A stretch of 33,662 nt of DNA, taken from IMG/VR virus record IMGVR_UViG_3300042549_000625, positions 1-33,662 of that record. One strand, written 5' to 3'. Within the stretch, counting starts at the first letter, position 1, and each line of letters begins with the position of its first letter. A program made the translations under genes and the position numbers. Source of the DNA: a virus. The notes under the pieces were generated by a model. The model worked only from the letters and a program-made list of their open reading frames with translations, was not told where the DNA came from and ran no database searches. Of this stretch, positions 16,020 through 24,099 are shown in pieces.

Positions 16020-18259
16020 TGGCAAATAAGAAAATAAACCAATTAGTAGCTAAGACTACGATTCAGAGTACGGATTTATTCCCGTTAGGAGATGCTTCGA
16101 CTGGACAATTGTTTAAGAAAACTATTGCTGAATTGCAAGCTGCAATCGGTGGCGCGGTAATTTCGGTAAACGGCTTAGTTGGTACGGTAGTTCTTGACAC
16201 GGATGACATTCAAGAGCTTGCAACTCCGACTAATAAATACTTTACAGATGCTAGAGCTAGAGGCGCAATAAGCTTAACGGTTACTGGCAACTCAGGAGCT
16301 AGTACTTACAACTCTTCTACGGGAGTTTTAAACGTTCCTACTTATACGTTAGCTGGACTTGGTGGTATTACTGCTACGTTTTTATCGGGTGCTAGTGGTA
16401 TTGCTTACAATAATTCTACGGGTGTAATTACTTACACGGGAACGGTCTTTACAGACGCAAGCATTAGAGCATTGGTAAGCGCAGGAGCTGGACTTTCTTA
16501 CAACTCTTCTACTGGAGTATTTAGCTATTCTGGTACGGTCTACACAGATGCAAGTATAAGAGCTTTAATATCTTTAACTACAACTGGCAATAGCGGAGTA
16601 TCTAGCTATAACAATACGACTGGAGTTTTAAACGTTCCAAATTATACGCTTGCAGGATTAGGCGGTATTTCTTTGACTTCATTAAGCGGAAGTGCGCCAA
16701 TTACTTATAATAGTTCTACTGGTGCGATAGGAATTACTCAAGCTTCAGGTTCTACAAACGGATTTCTTAGCTCGACTGATTGGACTACTTTTAATTCAAA
16801 GCAAAACGCTTTAACGCTTGGAAATGTAACGGAATCCGTAAGTAATGTATTAATGTTTCCAGATGGCCAAAATGGTAAGACGATTGGAAATTTAAGTATT
16901 CAAGTAGTTCAAGCTGGTTCTACTACAAATGGATTTTTAAGTACTACGGATTGGAATACATTTAACAATAAGCAGAACGCTATTACGCTTACTACTACTG
17001 GAACTTCTGGAGCTGCGACATTTACTAGCAACACCTTAAATATTCCTCAGTATCAGGCGGTATTAACTAATCCAGTTACTGGAACTGGTACTACTAACTA
17101 TGTAACTAAATGGACTTCTTCTAGCGCAATTGGGAATAGTAGCATTTTTGATAATGGAAATATCGGAATCGGTACTATCAGTCCTGATATTTACAGCTTT
17201 GGTTCGTCTGGAAAGTATTTAACATTGCAATCAGGTTCAGGAGGATTTTCATTGATTCAGGTAATATCAGATTCGACAAGTGGTTCAGGTATAAACTTTG
17301 GTAATGCTACTATTAGAAGAGCATCAATAGACGGATTAAATGGTTCTCATTTAACATTATCAACTAATGGTAGTAATAGCGGTACATCTGTAACAGAACG
17401 CCTCCGCATAACTTCCGCAGGCAACGTAGGTATTGGAACGAGTACTGTTAGTTCAGCCACTGGACAATTAGTTACAGAAATTTATGCTAGTCAATATGCA
17501 ACTTTAAGAGCAAATGGAGCTGGTACTGTAAAAGGAGAGTTTACGGCTAATAGTCAAAGTAATTGGCTTTTTATAGGTACAACTACTAACCATCCAGTGC
17601 TTTTTGGTACTAATGATACCGAACGTATGCGGATTACTTCTGCTGGAAACGTAGGTATTGGAACTAGTACCGCAGGTACAAGACTTACAATATCTGACAC
17701 AAATGGCCCTAAAATATTACTTACTGGAGGATCAAGTCAAAACGGTATTTCATTTGCTTCGCATGGTTCAGCAGGAGGTAATGCACCTGAATTTTATTTA
17801 TACAATGGTAATACTAATGCTGCTCCTGGATTTAGTTTATACGATGTAGGTAATGCTTCTTGGAGATTTACCATTACTAACGGTGGTAATATGCTTCTTG
17901 GTACTACTACCGACAACGGCGAGCGCTTGTATGTATCTGGTTCTATCCGAGCTACTGGTTCAATTACTGCTAACTCAGATGCAAGATTAAAGAAAAACAT
18001 TGAGCGCATCGAAAACGCTTTACAAAAAGTTAGTGAAATCTCTGGCTATACTTACAATACTATCTACGATGAAGACAGACATGCTGGAGTAATTGCTCAA
18101 GAAATTGACAAAGTTCTACCTGAAATTGTTAACAAAGGCAATGATGGCCTTATGGGTGTTGAATACGGAAACATTTCAGCGTTATTAATTGAGGCGATTA
18201 AGGAGCAGAAAGGAATTATCGATAACTTACAAGCAAGATTATCAGCTTTAGAAAAATAG
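16019..18259 (+). CDS. Tail fibre with C-terminal S74 self-cleaving chaperone
   Basis: A 746-residue fibre. Residues 86-117 and 186-217 are near repeats (TGNSG, YN(S/N)(S/T)TGVLNVP, YTLAGLGGI), and TNGFLS(S/T)TDW(T/N)TFN occurs at about 247 and 303. ITSAGNVGIGTS is present twice further on. The C-terminus (653-746) is a Peptidase_S74 intramolecular chaperone. It opens with SDARLKKNIERI, in which the Ser and the Lys of SDxRLK form the autocleavage dyad, followed by HAGVIAQEIDKVLPEIV and a coiled coil. It trims itself after trimer folding. The fibre probably contacts the host surface. It starts on the upstream stop codon (TAATG). Confidence 0.9.
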   Translation: MANKKINQLVAKTTIQSTDLFPLGDASTGQLFKKTIAELQAAIGGAVISVNGLVGTVVLDTDDIQELATPTNKYFTDARARGAISLTVTGNSGASTYNSSTGVLNVPTYTLAGLGGITATFLSGASGIAYNNSTGVITYTGTVFTDASIRALVSAGAGLSYNSSTGVFSYSGTVYTDASIRALISLTTTGNSGVSSYNNTTGVLNVPNYTLAGLGGISLTSLSGSAPITYNSSTGAIGITQASGSTNGFLSSTDWTTFNSKQNALTLGNVTESVSNVLMFPDGQNGKTIGNLSIQVVQAGSTTNGFLSTTDWNTFNNKQNAITLTTTGTSGAATFTSNTLNIPQYQAVLTNPVTGTGTTNYVTKWTSSSAIGNSSIFDNGNIGIGTISPDIYSFGSSGKYLTLQSGSGGFSLIQVISDSTSGSGINFGNATIRRASIDGLNGSHLTLSTNGSNSGTSVTERLRITSAGNVGIGTSTVSSATGQLVTEIYASQYATLRANGAGTVKGEFTANSQSNWLFIGTTTNHPVLFGTNDTERMRITSAGNVGIGTSTAGTRLTISDTNGPKILLTGGSSQNGISFASHGSAGGNAPEFYLYNGNTNAAPGFSLYDVGNASWRFTITNGGNMLLGTTTDNGERLYVSGSIRATGSITANSDARLKKNIERIENALQKVSEISGYTYNTIYDEDRHAGVIAQEIDKVLPEIVNKGNDGLMGVEYGNISALLIEAIKEQKGIIDNLQARLSALEK
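16274..16669 (+). repeat. In-gene fibre repeat, unit about 300 bp
   Basis: Residues 86-117 (16274-16369) and 186-217 (16574-16669) of the fibre are near-identical in protein sequence but differ at many third codon positions. The repeat is therefore kept by selection on protein rather than being recent. Between them, two shorter copies of (Y)TDASIRAL(V/I)S occur near residues 144 and 175. Confidence 0.8.
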
Positions 18260-18260
18260 T

Positions 18261-20414
18261 ATGGCTTTACAAAGCTCGGGACAAATGTCCTTTGCAGATG
18301 TGTACAATGAAATCACGGGGGAATCTTTACAGAATCCTCCGATTTCTATTACCATTGCAGAGCTTGGACAACTGCAAAATATCTCTGGGCAGACAATCCC
18401 ATTAAACCAAAATTCGCCTTATAAACCAGACGGCATTCTGCCTACGGTTTTCCCAGACGAATGGTACCGGTATTGCCAAACTTGCGGTCAGCCAAAGCCA
18501 TTTCTTCAAATCACAAAGCAAGCTGCGACAAGTGCAAACGCTGGAGAGTTCTTTAACTACTTTATTACCGTTACTAATAACGGAGAAAGTAATTCAGTTG
18601 GTAACATATTTATTTACGATACTATTCCCAATAATATAATCATAAGCTCCGTTACCGGTAGCGACATGACTTATACAATTACGGGTCAAAATGTTCTGAT
18701 TACTTATACTGGTGCTTTACAAATTGGCCAGTCAGCTTCATTCTATATTATTATTAAAACCTTTAATTCTGGCACATATTATAACCAAGCTAGTGTTAAT
18801 GGAGGAGGAGATCCAACAATACGTTATTCCAATACAACTGCGACAACCGTAACGACTGCGACTTATACGGCTACGGTTACTGAGCGCAGAGATAGAACTT
18901 TACAACGTAACAACTGCGGAGAGTTTGGCACCGGATCATTTGTGCAGGTTTGGAGTCCTTTTTTTACTACTACTATTACTAGCTTTATAAGCCAACAAGA
19001 TGCTGAGACACAAGCAAGAAATGAATCGGTAAGACTTGCCAATAATTGGCTAGATGCAAACGCTCAAGCGGTAGCAAATAGCGAAGGGACTTGTGGATTT
19101 GTTTATCCAAACTTGCAACTTGTACAAAGTATTAGTCCAAGTACAATAAACAGATTTCAAAATACTACATTAAATATAAACATTAGAAATTTTACGACAT
19201 TTACAAGCGGAACAATTACGCTTACTTGTAATTTGCCGGGCGGACTTTATTATACTGGTTTACAAAATGCTCCAGCTGGTTGGAGTTTTAGTGTAAATCA
19301 AGCTACCAATACTATTACAATGACTACTGATCAGCAGTTGTCTCCAAGCTATAATGCAGATTTTAGATTTACCGTTACTGGTATTGGTATTGGAACTTAT
19401 AGTTTTTTTACTTTTGGAACGGGAGGTAATATTCAAAATCCTCCAGTAAACTCAAATTCTACAAGTATAACAATTAATCAAGAACCGGTTTATTCTTTAA
19501 CTACTAGCGTTTACAATTTTGATTTCGATCCTCCGGGATATGCAGTCAGAGCTGCTCCGGGAGATAATGCTTATTACATAGCTACATTAACTATAAATAA
19601 CGGGAATAGCGGAAACGACGAATTAAGTATTAATGCTTTTATTCCTAGCTGGATAAGTGCTTTTAGTCAATTGCAAATTGATTATAATACTACTTACTTT
19701 AATTTTAATGTTCAAAGCGGAGATCAAGTTCGTTTTTCAAGCAAAACAAATTATATACCTGCTGGTCAATATTCTTTTAGAGTAATGTTTAAAATACCAT
19801 TAGATTTTTATTATGCTTTTGATGTTCCAAAAACTTTAAATGACAACTTAGTTATAAATTCAAATAACGCTTCTGTTCCTAGAAATCAAGTAGTTAGTTT
19901 TTATTTTAATAAAAATGCGCAATTTGTTAGTCAATCAAATGCTAGTATTTTTTGGGTAAACAATTATAGATTTGAGGTTTTTTGGACACCAGACAGAAAT
20001 CCATTTAATGATGTTGGTAAGCCTATTACAAAAACTACACAAGAAGGCCAAAGAGGAAATGTGCCTTTTCCTACTCCTTATGTTGTTAGAGATACAGTTC
20101 CATTTACACCAATATTTAATTCTCCAATTCAGGTTACTACTTATTACAGAAATATAATTAAAGATTGGCCAGAAAATCCAATGAATGATTTTAGATATGA
20201 AAATGGAATTATAAATACAGGTTTTACTGTCTATTTTGATATTGATAGAGGAATTGGAGGAGCATATCCCGGAATTTTTACTATACTAACTAATCCAAAT
20301 AAATTTGCTTCATTTAGTGATTATGGAGTACCTTTTGTTGTTGATATAAATACAAAAGCTTATTCAAGAAATATGTACTTGTTAGTAGATTTTAATGGTT
20401 ACTATATTGCATAG
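18261..20414 (+). CDS. Large adhesin/tail fibre with DUF11-like and DUF5977-like domains
   Basis: A 717-residue protein one base after the fibre stop. Residues 1-75 are a distinct N-terminal part (SGQMSFADVYNEI, ending in CQTCG). Residues about 80-196 resemble a DUF11 Ig-like domain (QITKQAATSANAGEFFNYFITV). Residues about 202-278 resemble DUF5977 (YTATVTERRDRTLQRNNCGEF, then QDAETQARNES and NSEGTCG). The rest is beta-rich with further Ig-like blocks. From about 19790 the bases become more A/T-rich with few CpG, suggesting the C-terminal part was exchanged separately. A receptor-binding role is likely from domains and position but not shown. Confidence 0.75.
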   Translation: MALQSSGQMSFADVYNEITGESLQNPPISITIAELGQLQNISGQTIPLNQNSPYKPDGILPTVFPDEWYRYCQTCGQPKPFLQITKQAATSANAGEFFNYFITVTNNGESNSVGNIFIYDTIPNNIIISSVTGSDMTYTITGQNVLITYTGALQIGQSASFYIIIKTFNSGTYYNQASVNGGGDPTIRYSNTTATTVTTATYTATVTERRDRTLQRNNCGEFGTGSFVQVWSPFFTTTITSFISQQDAETQARNESVRLANNWLDANAQAVANSEGTCGFVYPNLQLVQSISPSTINRFQNTTLNINIRNFTTFTSGTITLTCNLPGGLYYTGLQNAPAGWSFSVNQATNTITMTTDQQLSPSYNADFRFTVTGIGIGTYSFFTFGTGGNIQNPPVNSNSTSITINQEPVYSLTTSVYNFDFDPPGYAVRAAPGDNAYYIATLTINNGNSGNDELSINAFIPSWISAFSQLQIDYNTTYFNFNVQSGDQVRFSSKTNYIPAGQYSFRVMFKIPLDFYYAFDVPKTLNDNLVINSNNASVPRNQVVSFYFNKNAQFVSQSNASIFWVNNYRFEVFWTPDRNPFNDVGKPITKTTQEGQRGNVPFPTPYVVRDTVPFTPIFNSPIQVTTYYRNIIKDWPENPMNDFRYENGIINTGFTVYFDIDRGIGGAYPGIFTILTNPNKFASFSDYGVPFVVDINTKAYSRNMYLLVDFNGYYIA

Positions 20415-20451
20415 TAATTTAAACAATTTCAATTTTGCTATTTATTAGAGA
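20407..20451 (+). promoter_or_regulatory. Promoter-like element before lysis region, with repeated 17-mer
   Basis: TTG (20407-20409), a 20-base spacer and AATTTTGC (20431-20438) resemble the Bacteroidota promoter plan TTG-N19/20-TAnnTTTGC. The 17-mer TTGCTATTTATTAGAGA (20435-20451) is shared exactly with 12537-12553. It would drive 20469 and the lysis genes. Confidence 0.55.
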
Positions 20452-20468
20452 ACCAAACAACTAACGTA

Positions 20469-20738
20469 ATGAAATTAGATTTTAACTTTGATTTTTTAGG
20501 ACTTGATGAGATTGCATTCGAAGGCGGAAACGCTGGTAAAATGCTTTCGGGAGCATTAGCTGGAGCAAGCAAAGGCGATGCTTTAAAGTTCTGGGATTGG
20601 GCAAAGAAACTATTTAAAGGAGAGGTACTTGACCTTGACAAGTCAGACCAAGAAACCTTAAAAACATTTATTAAAGATTCAGAAAGCTTCACGGTTTTGG
20701 CCAAAGCTCAATTATTAGAAGTATTTATTAAAGACTAA
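20469..20738 (+). CDS. Small acidic protein, unknown function
   Basis: An 89-residue product starting MKLDFNFDFLGLDEIAFEGG. It is Ala/Gly/Lys/Asp-rich, with a Gly/Ala stretch (GKMLSGALAGASKGD) and amphipathic helices. No transmembrane segment is clear. It is the first gene after the promoter-like element at 20407-20451 and precedes the lysis genes by one small gene. I do not recognise a family. A small virion or lysis-regulating protein is possible. Confidence 0.65.
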   Translation: MKLDFNFDFLGLDEIAFEGGNAGKMLSGALAGASKGDALKFWDWAKKLFKGEVLDLDKSDQETLKTFIKDSESFTVLAKAQLLEVFIKD

Positions 20739-20739
20739 T

Positions 20740-21030
20740 ATGATCGTATTTATCGAGCCAGTTAAAGGCATTAGAGAGATTGCAGACAGAGTAGTTTTAA
20801 ACGTGATTAATTACGCTTTAAATCAGCCTACTCAAAATCTTTACTTTTGTTTGCAAAGCCAATTCAATAGAATGATTGAAGAAGGTAATCTTATTATCCC
20901 AGAGTCAATTGTTTCTGAGTGGGGAGTAAGCGACCAAATCATTGTAGACTGGGCGCTAGATACTCTTGGACTTACTGAGAGAGTAGCTGAATTAACTCAA
21001 GAAGAAGAAGCACAAGTAGGTACGTTATAA
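20740..21030 (+). CDS. Small soluble protein, unknown function
   Basis: A 96-residue acidic, helical product starting one base after the previous stop. Segment VVLNVINYALNQPTQNLYFCLQS is followed by an acidic tail (TQEEEAQVG). No membrane segment, HTH or enzyme motif is seen. Its position between an unknown gene and the membrane-anchored coiled coil suggests co-expression with lysis genes. Confidence 0.65.
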   Translation: MIVFIEPVKGIREIADRVVLNVINYALNQPTQNLYFCLQSQFNRMIEEGNLIIPESIVSEWGVSDQIIVDWALDTLGLTERVAELTQEEEAQVGTL

Positions 21031-21033
21031 GCT

Positions 21034-21363
21034 ATGAACTTCGATTTTGAAAACGTAATCTTCCCGGCATTTGTTTCCGCATTCTCTGCGTTCTTTGGTT
21101 GGCTAGTAGGCAAGAAAAAAGAAACGGTAGAGATACAAGGTTCTGAAATTACCAACGTTCAAGAAGCAATTAAGATTTGGAGAGAGATGGCGACAGACAT
21201 GAAAGCGGAAGTAGCGGAACTAAAAGAAAAGATTGATTTACTTACAACCGAAGTGCATACCCTAAGAACTGAGAACGTAGAGCTTCGTCAAAAACTAGAT
21301 AACAAACCTAATGAAAATAAGCGCAGTCGGCCAAAAGGGAATAAGCCTGATCAAACGATTTGA
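21034..21363 (+). CDS. Membrane-anchored coiled-coil protein, holin- or spanin-like
   Basis: A 109-residue protein. One membrane segment is visible at residues about 8-26 (VIFPAFVSAFSAFFGWLVG), followed by KKK. A coiled coil covers residues about 43-92 (leucine-spaced AELKEKIDLLTTEVHTLRTE) and a basic Pro/Asn tail follows. It overlaps the lysozyme start by 53 bases in another frame, the usual coupling of lysis genes. With a single membrane segment and a periplasmic or cytoplasmic coiled coil it could be a holin, an inner-membrane spanin or a lysis regulator. Confidence 0.7.
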   Translation: MNFDFENVIFPAFVSAFSAFFGWLVGKKKETVEIQGSEITNVQEAIKIWREMATDMKAEVAELKEKIDLLTTEVHTLRTENVELRQKLDNKPNENKRSRPKGNKPDQTI

Positions 21364-21766
21364 GGGATTTAAAGCCAAGCCTTACATTTGCAGTGGCGGT
21401 GCTAAAACAATTGGATACGGCGCAACGTACTATCCTAACGGTTTAAGAGTTACACTAAGCGATAAAGCAATTACAGAAGCTCAAGCCTCCACGATGCTTA
21501 TCAATATGCTAGGAAGTTATGAGAAATCGGTTGACTCGTTTTGTCGTGATGACATTAATCAAAACCAATTTGATGCGCTGGTATCATTCGCTTATAATGT
21601 GGGTGTCAATGCTTTAAAGAATAGCACTTTATTAAAGAAAGTAAACAAGAATCCGCAAGACGTTACAATTCGTAACGAGTTCCTTAAATGGAATAAGGCA
21701 GCAGGCAAAGTTTTAAAGGGATTGACTAATCGCAGAATGGCAGAAGCTGACTTATATGAATCTTGA
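21311..21766 (+). CDS. Endolysin, GH24 (T4-type) lysozyme
   Basis: A 151-residue peptidoglycan muramidase. The signature RFEGF with catalytic Glu18 is followed by Cys27 and Thr33 (C-S-G-G-A-K-T-I-G-Y-G), matching the E-8-(D/C)-5-T spacing of phage lysozymes with Cys in place of the usual Asp. Further conserved parts are NQNQFDALVSFAYNVG (about 80-95) and FLKWNKAAGKVLKGLTNRR near the C-terminus. No signal peptide or SAR-type N-terminal membrane segment is present, so release needs a holin. It overlaps 11 bases with the next gene. Confidence 0.93.
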   Translation: MKISAVGQKGISLIKRFEGFKAKPYICSGGAKTIGYGATYYPNGLRVTLSDKAITEAQASTMLINMLGSYEKSVDSFCRDDINQNQFDALVSFAYNVGVNALKNSTLLKKVNKNPQDVTIRNEFLKWNKAAGKVLKGLTNRRMAEADLYES

Positions 21767-22004
21767 CCAGTATACAAATGTAATTAAGGCGGTAACAATG
21801 TTACTGCTTTTGTTTTTTGTGGCCTATGTTTACAACGATTGGACAAAAAAACGGACGAATAATCAAGCTAAAACTACATTAATTCAGACCAATGAACTTA
21901 AAACGCAGATTCTTAAACTCGATTCCATTACTTATCGGATTCCTTTTGCTTACTCAGATAGCGAAAGGACAAATTTTTTACGGAACTACTCCAAATTTCG
22001 GTAA
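21756..22004 (+). CDS. Small membrane protein, candidate inner spanin
   Basis: An 82-residue protein with a short N-terminus, one membrane helix (about 12-27, AVTMLLLLFFVAYVYNDW), a positive flank and then a helical stretch (AKTTLIQTNELKTQILKLDSI). Topology N-in with a periplasmic coil fits an Rz-like inner-membrane spanin. It overlaps the lysozyme by 11 bases, and the last 113 bases overlap the next gene in another frame. Nested Rz/Rz1 genes show the same overlap pattern. No sequence similarity to known spanins is recognised. Confidence 0.6.
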   Translation: MNLDQYTNVIKAVTMLLLLFFVAYVYNDWTKKRTNNQAKTTLIQTNELKTQILKLDSITYRIPFAYSDSERTNFLRNYSKFR

Positions 22005-22260
22005 GAATATCAGCATACCGGTTACGCTAATGGATACTATTATCCACGACTTGCAAGAGCGCAAGGTTCTACTAAAGAAAGATTCGCTTTCTAAGGCTTA
22101 TATCTCAATCCTAACGGACGAAAGTTATGCTAGGCAAGCAAAGATATGGGAGACAGAAAAATCTTTGCTTAAAAGCGAAAAGAAAAGAACTCGAAACGGC
22201 TGGCAAAGAAACTTCTTTATTTTGTCAACTATCTTACTTGGCTATTTATGTATAAGATAG
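21892..22260 (+). CDS. Secreted or membrane protein, candidate partner of the spanin-like gene
   Basis: A 122-residue product with a signal-like N-terminus (MNLKRRFLNSIPLLIGFLLL, then TQIAKGQ), a Lys/Glu-rich helical middle (residues about 55-100) and a short hydrophobic C-terminus (FFILSTILLGYLC). The N-terminus lacks a lipobox cysteine, so it is not a classical outer-membrane Rz1 lipoprotein. It begins inside the upstream gene in another frame. A role in outer-membrane disruption at lysis is inferred from topology and place only. Confidence 0.6.
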   Translation: MNLKRRFLNSIPLLIGFLLLTQIAKGQIFYGTTPNFGKNISIPVTLMDTIIHDLQERKVLLKKDSLSKAYISILTDESYARQAKIWETEKSLLKSEKKRTRNGWQRNFFILSTILLGYLCIR

Positions 22261-22448
22261 AAATCGAACCGGTGGCAAAAACACAAAACGAGGAATTGAG
22301 TACGGTCAAAATGTTGGGTACTATGCTTGACATTCTTGAGACGGTAAACCAAATGGACGATAGTACATTCGTGCTACGCATGAAGCTCGCAAATAATCTA
22401 GAGTTTCTTGTCGACCAATTAATGATAGAATATGAGCAACAACGCTAA
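22248..22448 (+). CDS. Small helical protein, unknown
   Basis: A 66-residue acidic product (YKIEIEPVAKTQNEELSTVKM, then MLDILETVNQMDD). It starts 13 bases before the previous stop and ends 17 bases into the next gene. Mostly helical, with no membrane segment and no motif recognised. Tight overlaps on both sides support translation. Confidence 0.65.
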   Translation: MYKIEIEPVAKTQNEELSTVKMLGTMLDILETVNQMDDSTFVLRMKLANNLEFLVDQLMIEYEQQR

Positions 22449-23589
22449 TAAGAGTACTGAACAAGTAAGTCTAGAGGCGCTAGAATTATATAAGACTGGG
22501 CAGTTTGAAAGTCAAGGTAAAATCGTTCGGCATTTGCTTGACATTTATCCACACATTAACAAGGATGCTTTAAGAATTGCTTTACTTCGTAGAGTACAAA
22601 GGCATAAGCGCTTAAACCATCATCCAGCTTTGGCTACCGAATGCGATGCGGTAGGTCTGCCATTGGAGAACGTTTCTAATTACTGGTTTAAAGGTAAGCA
22701 GTATTCTATACACGTTAAAGGCGAGAAAGGTAAAAGCTACGAAGAGATTCGCGACGAGATAGTTCAATCAATGAACGAGCATTCGCCTAAGTATGAAACA
22801 ATAATCCGTAGTAATATTGTAGATGGCCATTTGTTGGTAGTTGATCCGGCAGACATTCACATAGGAAAGCTTGCAAGTTCATTTGAGACTGGAGAGGATT
22901 ACAATTCGCAGATTGCAGTCCAACGAGTACTGGAAGGAGTTCGCGGTGTAATTCAGAAAGCTTCTGGTTTTAATATTGATAAGGTTCTATTTATCGGAGG
23001 CAATGACATACTTCACATTGATACTCCTAAGCGCCAGACTACTAGCGGAACTCCGCAAGACACAGACGGAATGTGGTATGAAAGTTTCCTAATAGCGAAA
23101 CAATTGTATGTAGAAGTTTTGGAACTACTTATGCAAATTGCAGATGTACACTTTGTATTTAATCCTTCAAATCACGATTATACAAATGGGTTCTTCTTGG
23201 CAGATGTCATTCAGAGCTGGTTTAGAAATTCGCCTAATATTACATTTGATTGTTCAATTGCGCATCGTAAGTATTATATTTACGGAAGCAATCTAATCGG
23301 CACAACGCATGGCGATTCGGCAAAGCAGTCAGACTTAGGTTTATTAATGGCTAGCGAAGCAAAGAAAGATTGGGGTAATACAAATCATAGATATTTTTAT
23401 ACACATCATGTTCATCATAAGACTTCAAAAGATTTAATTGGTTTGACGGTTGAGTCTTTAAGATCGCCAAGCGGTACAGATAGCTGGCACCACCGCAACG
23501 GATATGGTGTAGGAGGGGTAAAAGCGGTAGAAGGATTTATCCATCATAAAGATTTTGGGCAGGTCGCGCGTTTATCTAATATTTTTTGA
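22432..23589 (+). CDS. Metallophosphoesterase (calcineurin-like) with N-terminal HTH-like region
   Basis: A 385-residue protein. The five metal-binding motifs are in order: DIH (141-143, within PADIHIG), GGND (189-192), NHD (247-249), GTTHGD (290-295) and HHVHH (325-329). The family hydrolyses phosphodiester or phosphomonoester bonds, and DNA or nucleotides are plausible substrates. Residues 1-75 look like a helix-turn-helix region (QGKIVRHLLDIYPHINKDAL, RRVQRHKRL), suggesting DNA binding. It is the last gene before a strong terminator, so it is expressed with the lysis region or late, where it might process phage or host DNA. Confidence 0.88.
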   Translation: MSNNANKSTEQVSLEALELYKTGQFESQGKIVRHLLDIYPHINKDALRIALLRRVQRHKRLNHHPALATECDAVGLPLENVSNYWFKGKQYSIHVKGEKGKSYEEIRDEIVQSMNEHSPKYETIIRSNIVDGHLLVVDPADIHIGKLASSFETGEDYNSQIAVQRVLEGVRGVIQKASGFNIDKVLFIGGNDILHIDTPKRQTTSGTPQDTDGMWYESFLIAKQLYVEVLELLMQIADVHFVFNPSNHDYTNGFFLADVIQSWFRNSPNITFDCSIAHRKYYIYGSNLIGTTHGDSAKQSDLGLLMASEAKKDWGNTNHRYFYTHHVHHKTSKDLIGLTVESLRSPSGTDSWHHRNGYGVGGVKAVEGFIHHKDFGQVARLSNIF

Positions 23590-23638
23590 TAGCTTTGTTT
23601 TTGTTTTCATAATTTTTATAGGTTTAGGTTTAGTTAAT

Positions 23639-23670
23639 AAAGCCATTGGATTTTATCTGGTGGCTTTTTT
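23639..23670 (+). terminator. Strong intrinsic terminator ending the late region
   Basis: AAAGCCATTGGAT (23639-23651) pairs with ATCTGGTGGCTTT (23655-23667) over 13 bp (three G-T pairs) around a TTT loop, followed by more T. It separates the late genes from the early block. Confidence 0.88.
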
Positions 23671-23810
23671 GTTGTGCAAATAAAAGGTTATTTGTTAGGC
23701 AAATTTTAGAGTAGTATTTAAAAATAAATTAAAAAAAGTTTTTTTATTACAAATTAAGTATTACCTTTGACATATCGAAAGCAACGAAGCAATCGAATAA
23801 CCTAAACAAA
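23671..23810 (+). promoter_or_regulatory. Early promoter region with AT-rich spacer and dyad
   Basis: An exact Bacteroidota -7 box TACCTTTG lies at 23762-23769. No clear -33 TTG precedes it, but a T-rich block (23738-23746) is at about the right distance. Upstream, CAAATAA (23677-23683) and TTATTTG (23688-23694) form a 7-4-7 dyad that could be an operator. The stretch 23700-23760 is very A/T-rich (runs of A and T), as seen in promoters with UP elements or in origins. The first early gene starts at 23811. Confidence 0.7.
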
Positions 23811-23975
23811 ATGACAAATTCAAACAAATTAATCAAAGCATTTCAAGTTTTCAAAGCTGGAATGACATCGGAGTGGGTTACAATCTTAATCCAAGAATCA
23901 GATTTTAACGATTCTTTTTTAAACTCAAAAATTTCAAAATACATTTATTTAGGGTACTCTGTAAAAAACATTTAA
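23811..23975 (+). CDS. Small early protein, 54 aa, unknown
   Basis: First gene after the early promoter: ATG at 23811 in an AAACAAA context, a good Bacteroidota start, and stop at 23973-23975. The product starts MTNSNKLIKAFQVFKAGMTS and has a helix followed by WVTILIQES and an Asp/Phe/Ser-rich turn. No homology is recognised. A first-expressed small protein is a typical place for host takeover or anti-defence factors (inference). Confidence 0.6.
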   Translation: MTNSNKLIKAFQVFKAGMTSEWVTILIQESDFNDSFLNSKISKYIYLGYSVKNI

Positions 23976-23976
23976 T

Positions 23977-24099
23977 ATGAAAAATATTATTATTCTTTTA
24001 ATTGGAGATTTCAGCAAGGCTGACATTATTCCTTTCGCAAAGCAAGTTGCTTTTCTTTTTGGTGCAATCGCAATCGTTTCAATTATCGAAAAACTATGA
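23977..24099 (+). CDS. Small membrane protein, 40 aa
   Basis: ATG one base after the previous stop, with a 40-residue product that is almost entirely hydrophobic around a short polar turn (DFSKAD). The segment about 21-36 (AKQVAFLFGAIAIVSI) could span the membrane. Its stop overlaps the next ATG (ATGA), a strong sign of a real coupled gene. Function unknown. Confidence 0.55.
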   Translation: MKNIIILLIGDFSKADIIPFAKQVAFLFGAIAIVSIIEKL

